Below, piece by piece: positions 1-8,088 of a DNA stretch of 34,094 nucleotides. The translations under genes were made by a program, and so were the position numbers. This DNA comes from Deltaproteobacteria bacterium (GTDB taxonomy: Bacteria > Myxococcota_A > Polyangia > Haliangiales > Haliangiaceae): assembly GCA_013813765.1 (NCBI GenBank), contig JACCRC010000064.1, forward strand, positions 1 to 34,094. Direction: 5' to 3'. How positions within the stretch are numbered: the first letter of the stretch is position 1; every line of letters starts with the position of its first letter. The notes below the pieces were generated by a model. The model did no database searches and was not told the origin of the DNA. It saw only the letters and a program-made list of their open reading frames with translations.

Positions 1-863
1 GCCCACGCGGGCGCGCGGCACACCTCGCCGAGCTGCGCACGCACGCCGGCGAGCCTCTCGAGCAGCCGGTCGTCGAGCAGGCCCTCGCGGACCGCTGCGG
101 TGTCGCACGCATCGAGCACGTGCAGCGCATCGAGTGCGAGCGCCGTGGCCTCCGCCGCAGGGACGTTCAACACCCGAGCGAGCCCCGGCGTCAGATCGCG
201 CAGTGCACCGACGAGCGGCGCGAACATCGCGAGTGGACCTTCGCCGCGCACGAGCTGGCCTGCGAGGCCGTGCGCATCGACCCACGCGATCGCGAGCCGG
301 CCGAGCACGTCGCCGAGCGGCCAGCCACGCGCTCGATCCGCCCTCCTCAGAATTGCGGCCGCCGCTTCATTGTGAACGTCGAGCGAGATGCCCTGCGCGA
401 TCCATGCGGCGCGACGTTCGGCGCTGCTGGTCTTCGCGATGTCGAGATGGATGATCGCGGCGCGCAGCGGCGGCCCGAGTCCCGCGGTGAGCACGCGCTC
501 GGCGACCGCGGTGAGCTGCGCGAACCCCGCGGGAGATAGACCGCGGTCCTGAAACCTCGCGAGGTTCGCCGCCTCGAGGCCGGCGAGCTTTCTGCCGAGC
601 AGGCGCGTCGCGATGTGATCCAGCAGCGGGCGATCGGTGCCCGCGTCGTGCTCGACCTGCGCCGGCATCGGTGCGGCGAGCGCGGCGACCTCGGGGAACG
701 CAGCGGTGACGGCCGCCGATCGTGTTCCATCGGCGCGCAGGCTCTCGAGCATCGCGAGCGTGACGTCGGTCCATCGCAACATCGCCGTCGCGAGGCCGAG
801 CGGCGACAGCCACGCAGCGAGCTCGTCGGGCGTCGCCTGGCGCAGCGCGGTAGGCAGATCCAC
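1..863 (-). CDS. Hypothetical protein, 3' end cut by window edge
   Basis: An open frame runs from a GTG at 863 to the window edge without a stop (287 codons visible). It begins 10 bases after the stop of the GlcD-like gene, so it is probably the last or a later gene of that operon. The product is Ala/Leu-rich and looks helical and soluble, with no signal peptide or membrane segment. Near residues 138-160 there is a short stretch (HLDIAKT, then VHNEAAA) faintly like an HD-type hydrolase signature, which is too weak to name a family. The usual GlcD partners are GlcE (a second FAD domain) and GlcF (a Cys-rich Fe-S protein); this frame shows neither pattern. There is no obvious ribosome binding site, so the start is uncertain. 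The reading frame is preferred over others because its composition is protein-like, whereas the alternatives are Arg/Ser-rich shadows. Confidence 0.6.
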   Translation of the reverse strand, partial: MDLPTALRQATPDELAAWLSPLGLATAMLRWTDVTLAMLESLRADGTRSAAVTAAFPEVAALAAPMPAQVEHDAGTDRPLLDHIATRLLGRKLAGLEAANLARFQDRGLSPAGFAQLTAVAERVLTAGLGPPLRAAIIHLDIAKTSSAERRAAWIAQGISLDVHNEAAAAILRRADRARGWPLGDVLGRLAIAWVDAHGLAGQLVRGEGPLAMFAPLVGALRDLTPGLARVLNVPAAEATALALDALHVLDACDTAAVREGLLDDRLLERLAGVRAQLGEVCRAPAW

Positions 864-872
864 GCGACGACG

Positions 873-2309
873 TTACTCGGAGCAGCGCCCGGATGGTGCG
901 TCCGGGATCTTCTTGCCGGGGTTCAGCAAGTTCATGGGATCCCACATCAGCTTCCACTTGCGCTGCCACGCGAGGAGCTGCTCGCTCTGCTCGAGGTGCA
1001 CGTAGTCACGCTTCGTCAGCCCGATGCCGTGCTCGCCCGACAGCGTGCCGCCGAGTGCGACCGTGTGCACGAACACCTGCTCCGCAGCGGCCCACATCTT
1101 CGTACGCACCGCCGGATCTGCCGGATCCTCGTTCGACAGGAAGTTACAATGGAGGTTGCCGTCGCCTGCGTGACCGAACACCGCGGTCGCGATGCCGGTC
1201 TCCGCCGAGACGCGATCGATCCGCGCGAGCATCTCGACGATCTTGCCGCGCGGCACGCAGATGTCCTCGTTGACCTTGATCCGGTACGCCTCTTTCAGCG
1301 CGGGCGAGATCAGGCGGCGCGCCTGCCACACCGCCGCGCGCTCCGCGGGCTCCGTCGCCGCGAGCACGTCGAGCGCGCCGAGCTCGTCGCAGCGCATGCC
1401 GATCTGCTCCATCATCATCGCCATCGACTCGGGCTCGCCGTCGACCTCGATCAGCACGATCGCGCCGGCGTTCTCCGGAAAGCGGTACCGGCTCTTCGCG
1501 CGGATGTGATCGATCGAGGCCTTGTCGGCGAGCTCGAGCACGCGCGGGCGCAGACCACCGCGCAGCAGCATCGTGATCGCCGCGCCCGCTGCGGGGACAT
1601 CGGCGAACACGCCGAGCACCGTCGCGGCAGCGGGCGGCTTCGGCAACAGCTTCACGAGCAGCTCGGTGATCACCCCGAACGTGCCCTCGGTGCCGATGAA
1701 GCCGGCGACGAGATCGTAGCCGGTGACACCCTTGGCGGTGCGGCGCCCACAGCGCAGCACCTCGCCGCCCATCAGCGCGACCTCGAGGCCGAGCACGTAC
1801 TCGCGGGTGACGCCGTACTTGAACGCGCGCGGTCCGCCGGCGTTCGTCGCAGCGTTGCCGCCCATCGAGCAGAACTCGAGCGATGCCGGGTCGGGCGGGT
1901 AGAACAGACCTTGCTCCTCGACCGCCGTCTGCAGCACGCCGGTGATCACTCCGGGCTCGACGACGGCGATCAGGTCACCGGGATCGATCTCCTTGATGCG
2001 CTGCATCCTCTCGGTCGACAGCACGACACCGCCGGCGACCGGCAGTGCACCGCCGCACATCCCGCTGCCCGCGCCCCGCGGCGTGACCGGGACCTTGCGC
2101 TCCGCGCAGATCCGCAGCACCGCGACGGCCTGCTCGGTGGTCTCCACGAGCACCGCGCACTCCGGCGGAAAGAACTCGGGGAGCGGGCTCTCGTCGCGGC
2201 CGTAGTCGTCGAGCCGTTCGTGGCCCGGACCGACGATCGCAGCGGCGCCCAGCTCGCGCTCGAGGACGGCGACGATCGCGCTAGACGCTGAAGGAAGAAC
2301 CGCAGCCAC
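873..2309 (-). CDS. glcD: FAD-linked oxidase, GlcD/D-lactate dehydrogenase family
   Basis: 478 residues, typical GlcD length. The N-terminal FAD_binding_4 domain carries the FAD-phosphate loop (PRGAGSGMCGG, about residues 77-87) and a second glycine stretch (FCSMGGNAATNAGG). The C-terminal FAD-oxidase domain carries the metal/substrate motifs GHAGDGNLH and SGEHGIGLTKR. Family members oxidise 2-hydroxy acids such as glycolate or D-lactate and pass electrons to an Fe-S partner or to quinone. The start is GTG at 2309, overlapping the 3' end of the upstream erpA-like gene by 29 bases, which implies co-transcription and probable translational coupling. No GlcF-type Fe-S subunit is visible, so the substrate cannot be fixed: glycolate, D-lactate or another hydroxy acid are all possible. 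The family call is firm; the gene symbol is a best guess. Confidence 0.88.
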   Translation of the reverse strand: MAAVLPSASSAIVAVLERELGAAAIVGPGHERLDDYGRDESPLPEFFPPECAVLVETTEQAVAVLRICAERKVPVTPRGAGSGMCGGALPVAGGVVLSTERMQRIKEIDPGDLIAVVEPGVITGVLQTAVEEQGLFYPPDPASLEFCSMGGNAATNAGGPRAFKYGVTREYVLGLEVALMGGEVLRCGRRTAKGVTGYDLVAGFIGTEGTFGVITELLVKLLPKPPAAATVLGVFADVPAAGAAITMLLRGGLRPRVLELADKASIDHIRAKSRYRFPENAGAIVLIEVDGEPESMAMMMEQIGMRCDELGALDVLAATEPAERAAVWQARRLISPALKEAYRIKVNEDICVPRGKIVEMLARIDRVSAETGIATAVFGHAGDGNLHCNFLSNEDPADPAVRTKMWAAAEQVFVHTVALGGTLSGEHGIGLTKRDYVHLEQSEQLLAWQRKWKLMWDPMNLLNPGKKIPDAPSGRCSE

Positions 2310-2676
2310 AGGTGGACTTCACGTTCGGATTATTGAACTTGAAGCCTGCACCCTGGAGGCCCTCGACGTAATCGATCTCGACACCGACCAGGTACATGAG
2401 GCTCATCTCGTCCACGACGACCTTCACGCCGGCGATCTCGAGCGCGCGATCGACCTCGGTGCCTTCATCGAAGTAGAGGTCGTACGAGAAGCCAGCGCAG
2501 CCGCCGCCGACCACGCGGAGACGGAGGGCCATGTTCGCCTCGATGCCCTCGGCCTCGCGGATCTCGTTGATCTTCACCGCCGCACCGGGGGTGATCATCA
2601 CCATCGACTCCGGACCCGCGGCCTCCATGGGAGGAGCGGACGGGGCAGTGGTGGTAGCAGTTGCTAGCTCGGACAT
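2281..2676 (-). CDS. erpA: A-type iron-sulfur carrier, ErpA-like
   Basis: 131 residues. After a roughly 20-residue Ala/Thr/Pro-rich leader comes the HesB/IscA fold, with the first ligand cysteine in VVGGGCAGFSY and the paired cysteines in STCGCGSSFSV at the C-terminus. The ending STCGCGSSFS is characteristic of ErpA, while the IscA in the isc operon of this window ends ACGCGES. A-type carriers accept a [2Fe-2S] or [4Fe-4S] cluster from IscU and deliver it to apo-enzymes; ErpA is the carrier needed for respiratory and isoprenoid enzymes in E. coli. The ATG at 2676 has an AGGAG 6 bases upstream. It heads an operon with the GlcD-like flavoprotein. Its promoter carries a perfect palindrome in the -35/-10 spacer whose half-site recurs in front of the isc operon. 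Confidence 0.92.
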   Translation of the reverse strand: MSELATATTTAPSAPPMEAAGPESMVMITPGAAVKINEIREAEGIEANMALRLRVVGGGCAGFSYDLYFDEGTEVDRALEIAGVKVVVDEMSLMYLVGVEIDYVEGLQGAGFKFNNPNVKSTCGCGSSFSV

Positions 2677-2695
2677 TTACGACTCCTGGACGGGC

Positions 2696-2724
2696 ACCTT
2701 ACCCTCACGTGAGGGTCATGGCAA
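2696..2724 (-). promoter_or_regulatory. erpA promoter with operator in the spacer
   Basis: Reading the minus strand, a -35 TTGCCA (2719-2724; 5 of 6 consensus) and a -10 TAAGGT (2696-2701) are separated by 17 bases. Almost the whole spacer is the 16-bp palindrome at 2701-2716. The predicted start of transcription is near 2689, just upstream of the AGGAG ribosome site. An operator between -35 and -10 is the hallmark arrangement of MerR-family targets, although most of those spacers are 19-20 bp. The promoter call is inference from sequence. Confidence 0.55.
2701..2716. promoter_or_regulatory. Perfect 16-bp palindromic operator
   Basis: ACCCTCACGTGAGGGT equals its own reverse complement over all 16 bases. 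It lies between the divergent erpA-like and rhodanese-MoeB genes, 17 bases before the GTG of the latter. The half-site GTGAGGGT appears again at 12870-12877 and 12942-12949 in front of the merR-isc operon. The likely ligand is the MerR-type protein at 12955-13512, which is an inference from shared sites and shared Fe-S function. Confidence 0.7.
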
Positions 2725-2733
2725 TCTCCCCGG

Positions 2734-3906
2734 GTGCCGACGTTTGACACCTTGCTCCGTGATCTCCGGACCTCGTTCGCCGAGATCGAGCCGGCCACCC
2801 TCGACGGCGAGCTGAAGAACAGCGGCCGACCGACCGTGATCGACGTGCGCGACACGGACGAGCACGCCCAGGGGATGATCCCCGGCTCGATCCATATCCC
2901 GCGCGGCTTCCTCGAGCTGCGCGCGGAGAAGACGGTCTCCGATCGCGCGGCACCGGTCATCGTGTACTGCGCGAGCGGTACGCGATCGCTCCTCGCAGCC
3001 CGCAGCCTCGGCGAGCTCGGCTACACGAACGTGCGCTCGCTCGCCGGCGGCTTCTCGGCGTGGAAGCGCAACGGCCTGGCGTGGGAGATGCCGGTCTCGC
3101 TGCGCGCCGACCAGCAGGCGCGCTACTCGCGGCACACGATGCTGCCCGAGGTCGGCATTGCCGGTCAGGTGAAGCTCTTGAAGGCCAAGGTGCTCTGCAT
3201 CGGCGCAGGCGGCCTCGGATCGCCGTCGAGCATGTACCTCGCGTCTGCGGGCATCGGGACGATCGGAATGATCGACGACGATATCGTCGACGCGTCGAAC
3301 CTCCAGCGACAGATTCTCCACGGGACCGATCGCGTCGGCACCGCGAAGGTCGACAGCGCGGAGAAGACGCTGAAGGGCATGAACCCCGACATCACGGTGA
3401 ACAAGCACCGCACGCGGATCACGAGCGACAACGCGCTCGAGCTGATCGGCGGCTATGACGTGGTGATCGATGGGGCCGACAACTTTGCCACGCGCTACCT
3501 CGTCAACGACTGCGCGCTACGGCTCGGCGTACCGGTCATCCACGCGTCGATCTTCCGCTTCGAGGGACAGCTCACGGTATTCCCCGGCAACGGAAGCCCC
3601 TGCTATCGCTGCCTGTATCCACAGCCGCCTCCGGCCGAGGACGCGCCCTCATGCGCCGAGGCCGGCGTGCTCGGCGTGTTGCCGGGCGTGATGGGCGTCC
3701 TGCAGGCCACCGAGGCGATCAAGCTCGTGCTGAAGCTCGGCGACACGCTCGCCGGACGGCTGCTCGTGTACGACGCGCTCAAGGCCCGGTTCCGCGAGCT
3801 CAAGCTGCGCCGCGACCCGAAGTGCCCCACCTGCGGCGACGGCGTCGACCGGTCCCAGATCCCGCTGATCGACTACGAGCAGTTCTGCGCCGGCCCGAAG
3901 CACTGA
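2734..3906 (+). CDS. moeB: Rhodanese-MoeB/ThiF fusion, sulfur-carrier adenylyltransferase
   Basis: 390 residues in two domains. Residues about 20-118 form a rhodanese domain with active-site C79 in the loop CASGTRS and the tail GGFSAW. Residues about 125-390 form a ThiF/MoeB E1-like domain: nucleotide loop GAGGLGS (157-163), NLQRQ (189-193), DGADN (246-250), catalytic-cysteine region APSC (C307), and a zinc site from C290/C293 and C364/C367. MoeB adenylates the C-terminal glycine of MoaD or ThiS-like carriers, and the rhodanese can supply persulfide sulfur taken from IscS. In MOCS3/MoeZ-type fusions the rhodanese is at the C-terminus; here it comes first. The start is GTG at 2734, since the nearby ATG at 2719 is in a frame that stops. 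No moa or thi gene is nearby, so the carrier is unknown. Confidence 0.88.
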   Translation: MPTFDTLLRDLRTSFAEIEPATLDGELKNSGRPTVIDVRDTDEHAQGMIPGSIHIPRGFLELRAEKTVSDRAAPVIVYCASGTRSLLAARSLGELGYTNVRSLAGGFSAWKRNGLAWEMPVSLRADQQARYSRHTMLPEVGIAGQVKLLKAKVLCIGAGGLGSPSSMYLASAGIGTIGMIDDDIVDASNLQRQILHGTDRVGTAKVDSAEKTLKGMNPDITVNKHRTRITSDNALELIGGYDVVIDGADNFATRYLVNDCALRLGVPVIHASIFRFEGQLTVFPGNGSPCYRCLYPQPPPAEDAPSCAEAGVLGVLPGVMGVLQATEAIKLVLKLGDTLAGRLLVYDALKARFRELKLRRDPKCPTCGDGVDRSQIPLIDYEQFCAGPKH

Positions 3907-3918
3907 TCGGTTTAGCGC

Positions 3919-3924
3919 TACACT
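3919..3924 (+). promoter_or_regulatory. -10 box of a putative leaderless promoter (kinase gene)
   Basis: TACACT lies 8 bases before the GTG at 3933, and no Shine-Dalgarno sequence separates them. Transcription would start at or within two bases of the start codon. No convincing -35 is seen. Confidence 0.45.
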
Positions 3925-3932
3925 TGTAGACG

Positions 3933-5699
3933 GTGATCGCTGCCGGCCAGCTGATCGGCAACTACCGCATCGTCCAGAAGGTCGGCACGGGCGGGATGGG
4001 TGCGGTCTATCTGGCCGAGCATCCGATGATCGGCAAGAAGGTCGCGCTCAAGGTCATCCACCGCGAGCTCGCGAGCAACAAGGAGGTCGTGCAGCGGTTC
4101 TTCCAGGAAGCGCGCGCGGTCAACCGGATCGGCAACGAGCACATCGTGGAGATCCACGACTTCGGTGTGACCCCCGAGGGCGATCACTTCTACATCATGG
4201 AGTACCTCGAGGGCCGCACGCTGGCCGCGGTGCTCGCGCGAGATCACGTGATGGACAACATGCGCGCGCTCCATGTCGGCGCGCAGATCGCGAGCGCGCT
4301 CGGTGCCGCGCACGCGAACGGCGTGATCCACCGTGATCTCAAGCCCGACAACATCATGCTGATGACGCGGCTCGGCGATCCGGACTTCGTGAAGGTCCTC
4401 GACTTCGGCCTCGCGAAGATGTTCCAGGGCTCGGGCGCGTCGGCGGTGCAGACCGCGGCCGGCGTGCTGCTCGGAACGCCGCAGTACATGTCGCCCGAGG
4501 CCTGCGAGAGCAAGCGCGACATCGACCACCGCACCGACATCTACGCGCTCGGGGTCTTGTTGTTCCAGATGATGTGCGGGCAGCTGCCGTTCGAGGGCGA
4601 GTCGATGGGCGAGGTGCTGGTCAAGCAGGTCACGCAGCTGCCACCGGTGCCGCGCGCGATCAACCCGAACATCCCGCCGGCGGTCGAGCAGGTGCTGCTG
4701 CGCTGCCTCGCGAAGCATCCCGATGCGCGGTTCCAGACGATGCAGAAGCTGCGGGACGCGCTCCTCGATCCAGAGGCGTACCTCCGCACCTCGCCGCCGA
4801 TCGCAGCCGCGCGATCGGTCGCGCCCGGCGAGGCCAAGGTCGATGCGCGCACGGTGGTCGCGCACGCCGCGAATCAGAAGACGCGCATGGCGTCGCAGCC
4901 CGCGCCGCCGCCCGGGCTCGGGAACGCGCCGACGATGATCGGCGCCGCTTTCCCGCCGCCGCCGGCGGGATCGAAGAGCCGGCAGATGCAGGTCCCCGGG
5001 CTCGTCGCGCCGCAGGAGCCGAAGCACAACACGATGCGGATCTCGACGCCGCCCGGCTACTCGTCGCGGCCGCCGCGGAAGGCCTGGCCGATCGTGCTCG
5101 TGATCGGCCTGATCGCGGGGCTCGGCGCCGGAGCGTTCGCGGTCGCGCGGTTCGGCCGGTCGAGCAGCGCTGCGGACCCGGAAGCCGATGCGTCGAGCGA
5201 CGCCTCGACGGGAACCGGGTCGGGCTCGAGCGTGTCGGCGGTCGTGCGCGATACCGGTTCGGTCTCGAGCACCGTCGCGGCGAGCGGCTCCGGCTCCGCT
5301 TCGACACCGGCGCCTCCCGTGGATGCCGCGGTCGCGGTGGATGCGCCGATCGATGCCGCGCTGGTTCCGCCGCCTCCCGCGAAGCTCGTGCGCGTGACGC
5401 TGGAGTCGTCACCCGACGGTGCGAATGTGGTCGGGCCTGACGGTGCGGTGCTCGGCAAGACGCCGCTCAAGCTCGAGTGGGCCAGCGGTGAACAGCCCGT
5501 CACGTTCGTGTTGAAGCTGAAGGGCCACAAGGACAAGCCGGTCACGGTGTCGCTCGCGACGAGCTCGATGACGCGCGCCGAGCTCGAGCGCGTCGCCGGC
5601 ACCCGTCCCGCGGGAACGGGCAGCGGCAGCGGCAGCGGTAGCGGTAGCGGCTCGGGAAAACGCCCGGACAACGGCTTGATCCGTCCCGACGATCTATAG
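3933..5699 (+). CDS. Membrane-anchored Ser/Thr protein kinase with PEGA-like domain
   Basis: 588 residues. The kinase domain (about 10-275) has the glycine loop GTGGMGAV, ATP-binding K40, E59, the catalytic loop HRDLKPDN (133-140), DFG (157-159) and SPE (187-189), so all catalytic residues are present. A Pro/Ala-rich linker leads to one membrane helix (about 385-405), then an Asp/Ser/Ala-rich spacer, a PEGA-like beta domain (about 488-560; SSPDGANV...GKTPLKLEW) and a Gly-Ser tail encoded by repeated GGCAGC/GGTAGC triplet pairs at about 5617-5657. The kinase would be cytoplasmic and the PEGA-like part periplasmic, a layout common among myxobacterial signalling kinases. The start is GTG at 3933, preceded by a -10 box rather than a ribosome site. 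The Gly-Ser repeat could be prone to length change. Substrate unknown. Confidence 0.92.
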   Translation: MIAAGQLIGNYRIVQKVGTGGMGAVYLAEHPMIGKKVALKVIHRELASNKEVVQRFFQEARAVNRIGNEHIVEIHDFGVTPEGDHFYIMEYLEGRTLAAVLARDHVMDNMRALHVGAQIASALGAAHANGVIHRDLKPDNIMLMTRLGDPDFVKVLDFGLAKMFQGSGASAVQTAAGVLLGTPQYMSPEACESKRDIDHRTDIYALGVLLFQMMCGQLPFEGESMGEVLVKQVTQLPPVPRAINPNIPPAVEQVLLRCLAKHPDARFQTMQKLRDALLDPEAYLRTSPPIAAARSVAPGEAKVDARTVVAHAANQKTRMASQPAPPPGLGNAPTMIGAAFPPPPAGSKSRQMQVPGLVAPQEPKHNTMRISTPPGYSSRPPRKAWPIVLVIGLIAGLGAGAFAVARFGRSSSAADPEADASSDASTGTGSGSSVSAVVRDTGSVSSTVAASGSGSASTPAPPVDAAVAVDAPIDAALVPPPPAKLVRVTLESSPDGANVVGPDGAVLGKTPLKLEWASGEQPVTFVLKLKGHKDKPVTVSLATSSMTRAELERVAGTRPAGTGSGSGSGSGSGSGKRPDNGLIRPDDL

Positions 5700-5708
5700 A
5701 GCCGGTGC

Positions 5709-5714
5709 TAGACT
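5709..5714 (+). promoter_or_regulatory. -10 box of a putative leaderless promoter (RNase Y gene)
   Basis: TAGACT lies 8 bases before the ATG at 5723, with no Shine-Dalgarno sequence between. It supports the ATG at 5723 over the in-frame GTG at 5705. Confidence 0.4.
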
Positions 5715-5722
5715 GGCCGGCG

Positions 5723-7300
5723 ATGGTCGTCGCCGTTGTAGCTGCCCTCGCGATCGCGGTGATCACCGCGTTCCTCGCGATGCGTGCGGGCGCAGCGGAG
5801 GCGAGCAAGGTCGCGCGGCATGCGATCGATGCCGCGCGCGCCGATGCGGCCGCGCAGGTGAAGGCCGCAAAGCTCGAGGTCTCCGCCGCGGTCCGGGAGC
5901 AGGAGACCGCCGCGCGCACGGCTGCGCTCGAGCAGCGCACGCGTGCCGACGAGGCGATCGCTGCCGAGGAGCAGCGCGTCGCGGCGCGCGAGGACGCGCT
6001 CGCGAAGAAGCTCGGCGACGCCACGGCGATCGAGGACGCGGTCGAGCAACGCGAGGCGGCGCTCGACGGCACGCAGAAAGAGGTCCAGTCGCGGCGCGAT
6101 CGCGCCTCGGGCGTCGAGAACGACGCGAAGCGCAAGCTTCTGCATATACGCGGCGAGCTCGAGTTGCGTGCAGGCGTGAAGGGCGTGGAGCTGATCGAGC
6201 AGATGTCCCGGGGCTGGCTCGAGGAAGCGCGTGCGCGTGCCGCGCAGCAGGTGCGCGCGATCGATCAGACCGCCGCGGATCCCGCGCACGACCGCGAGGC
6301 GCAGCGCGTGATGGAGATCGCGGCCACCCGCTATCACCACCACTACCTGACTGAACGCGCGCAGAACTTCCTGCGGATCGGTCCGGACCTCGTCTCGATC
6401 CTGCTCGACAACAACGGCGCGCTCCACCAGGCACTGCAGACCCACGCGGGCGTCCAGCTGCTGGTCAGCGATGACAAGGATGTGATCCGGCTCGACGGCC
6501 TCGACGGCGTCGGCAAGGAGTTCGTGCGGCGCGCGATCAACCGGATGATCAAGAAGCCGGAGTCGATCGACGACGCGCGCAAGGATCCCGAGGCGTGGGC
6601 GGCGAAGGGCCGCGAGCACCTGACGCAGGAGATCCGCGCACTCGGCAAGCGTGCGTTTCAGGTGCTCGGCATCCCGAAGGCGCATCCCGAGATCGTCGAG
6701 CTCGTCGGCGCGCTGAACTTTCGCACGAGCTACACGCAGAACCAGTGGTGGCACGCGGTCGAGTCGAGCTACCTCGCAGGCATGATGGCCGCCGAGCTCG
6801 GCCTCGACGAGAAGCTGGCGCGCCGCGCGACGCTGATGCACGACATCGGCAAGGCGCTGACCCACAAGATCGAGGGCTCGCACGCGGTGATCGGCGCCGA
6901 CATCGCGCGCCGCGTCGGCGAGTCCGAGCTGGTCGCGAATGCGATCGGTGCGCACCACGCCGACGAGCCATGCAACTCGGTGTACGCGTACCTCGTCGCC
7001 GCATCGGATGCGATGAGCGGCGCGCGCCCGGGAGCGCGTCGGGAGCTCGCCGAGGGCTTCACCGCGAAGGTCGAGGACCTCGAGCGGATCGGCGCGTCGC
7101 GGCGCGGCGTGTCGCACGCCCACGCGGTTCACGGCGGCCGCGAGCTACGCGTCTACGTGCGCGAGCGAGAGGTCGATGACCTGACGGTCGTCGAGATGTC
7201 ATCGGAGATCGCTGCGCAGATCTCCGACGAGATGACGTTCCCGGGGCAGATCAAGGTCACCGTGATCCGCGCCTTCGAAGCGACCGCGACCGCGAACTGA
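5723..7300 (+). CDS. rny: RNase Y-like HD-domain endoribonuclease with altered KH domain
   Basis: 525 residues from the ATG at 5723 (531 from the GTG at 5705). The layout matches RNase Y: an N-terminal membrane helix (about 2-18), a long Ala/Arg/Glu-rich coiled coil (about 20-190), a KH-like region (about 215-275), then a well-conserved HD domain. In the last, LNFRTSYTQN, LMHDIGKALTHKIEGSH, GAHHADE and DAMSGARPGARRE are easy to match to RNase Y, as is the C-terminal FPGQIKVTVIRAFEA. RNase Y starts mRNA turnover at the inner face of the membrane. The KH segment lacks the family's GRIIGREGRN loop: that position reads LLDNNGALHQ, so the GxxG RNA-binding motif is gone while its flanks (HAGVQLLV, VIRLDG) still align. 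The gene follows the kinase by 23 bases. Confidence 0.85.
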   Translation: MVVAVVAALAIAVITAFLAMRAGAAEASKVARHAIDAARADAAAQVKAAKLEVSAAVREQETAARTAALEQRTRADEAIAAEEQRVAAREDALAKKLGDATAIEDAVEQREAALDGTQKEVQSRRDRASGVENDAKRKLLHIRGELELRAGVKGVELIEQMSRGWLEEARARAAQQVRAIDQTAADPAHDREAQRVMEIAATRYHHHYLTERAQNFLRIGPDLVSILLDNNGALHQALQTHAGVQLLVSDDKDVIRLDGLDGVGKEFVRRAINRMIKKPESIDDARKDPEAWAAKGREHLTQEIRALGKRAFQVLGIPKAHPEIVELVGALNFRTSYTQNQWWHAVESSYLAGMMAAELGLDEKLARRATLMHDIGKALTHKIEGSHAVIGADIARRVGESELVANAIGAHHADEPCNSVYAYLVAASDAMSGARPGARRELAEGFTAKVEDLERIGASRRGVSHAHAVHGGRELRVYVREREVDDLTVVEMSSEIAAQISDEMTFPGQIKVTVIRAFEATATAN

Positions 7301-7446
7301 CCCGAGCGCCCTCGTCACGCCGCGCAGCGGGGTGCGCTCACGAGGATCGCTCCCGTGCGGAATCTCCTCGCGAGCGTCGCGCCACGGGCGTGCGCGAGGG
7401 CACGGCCGATGCAAGCCGGCGGGCAGGATCTAACCGGGGGCACATC

Positions 7447-8088
7447 ATGGGTTCGCACAATGGAAACGGCCGCGGCATGAACGGCGGCTACGACGATTAC
7501 CGTCCGAGCTGGCGCCCACAGGATCAGCGCAGCGACGAGGACCGCTTCCGCGCCGAGGGCGAGGACCGGTGGGCGCAGGGCCAGAGCGGGTACGCGGCCG
7601 GAAGGCATGGCGGCGATCGCGCCCTGGTGGAGCACCAGCGCAACATGAACCAGATGCAGCGCCCCGGACGCTTCGAGGAGCACGAGCGGGGGGTTGGTAT
7701 CGACGATCGGTTCAGCGGCGGCCGCGGCGGCGACGAGCACTGGACGGATCGCCGCGAACGCGACGTTCGTGTGCAGCCGCAGCGCGGACTGCACCGCGGC
7801 AAGGGCCCGATGAATTACACGCGCTCGGACGAGAAGATCCGCGAACAGATCTGCGAGGCGCTGACAGACGACGAGCACATCGACGCGTCGAACATCGACA
7901 TCACGGTGACGGGTGGCGAGGTCACGTTGACCGGTACCGTCGAGGATCGACGCGCGAAGCGGCTTGCCGAGGACGTCGCTGACCGCTGCACCGGGGTGAA
8001 GGACATCCACAACCAGCTCAAGGTGAGCGACCCGCAGAGCCGCGGTCAGAATGTTTCCGTCGGGAAGACCGACAAGGGACGCGCGTGA
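7447..8088 (+). CDS. BON-domain protein with Gly/Arg/Asp-rich N-terminus
   Basis: 213 residues from the ATG at 7447, which has a GGGGG ribosome site 6 bases upstream; the frame is open further upstream but that part reads as noise. Residues 1-120 are low-complexity, rich in Gly, Arg, Asp and Gln, and probably disordered. Residues about 128-195 form a BON domain: RSDEKIREQICEAL, then NIDITVTGGEVTLTGTVEDR and VKDIHNQLKV. BON domains are found in periplasmic or envelope stress proteins (OsmY type) and are thought to bind phospholipid, but no signal peptide is seen, so location is open. The next small gene starts inside its stop codon, suggesting co-translation. Function beyond the domain is unknown. 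Confidence 0.85.
   Translation: MGSHNGNGRGMNGGYDDYRPSWRPQDQRSDEDRFRAEGEDRWAQGQSGYAAGRHGGDRALVEHQRNMNQMQRPGRFEEHERGVGIDDRFSGGRGGDEHWTDRRERDVRVQPQRGLHRGKGPMNYTRSDEKIREQICEALTDDEHIDASNIDITVTGGEVTLTGTVEDRRAKRLAEDVADRCTGVKDIHNQLKVSDPQSRGQNVSVGKTDKGRA

Noticed and set aside
615..2291. Plus-strand frame of about 560 codons opposite the GlcD-like gene
   Set aside because: It has no motif and an Arg/His/Leu-biased composition; the minus strand carries the complete FAD-oxidase motifs.
5617..5657. GGCAGC/GGTAGC hexamer run as a mobile or regulatory repeat
   Set aside because: It is in frame and encodes a Gly-Ser linker at the kinase C-terminus, so a coding explanation is enough.
7301..7446. GCCCTCG...CGAGGGC inverted repeat after RNase Y as a terminator
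   Set aside because: The arms are about 80 bases apart, there is no T-run, and alternative pairings are equally good.
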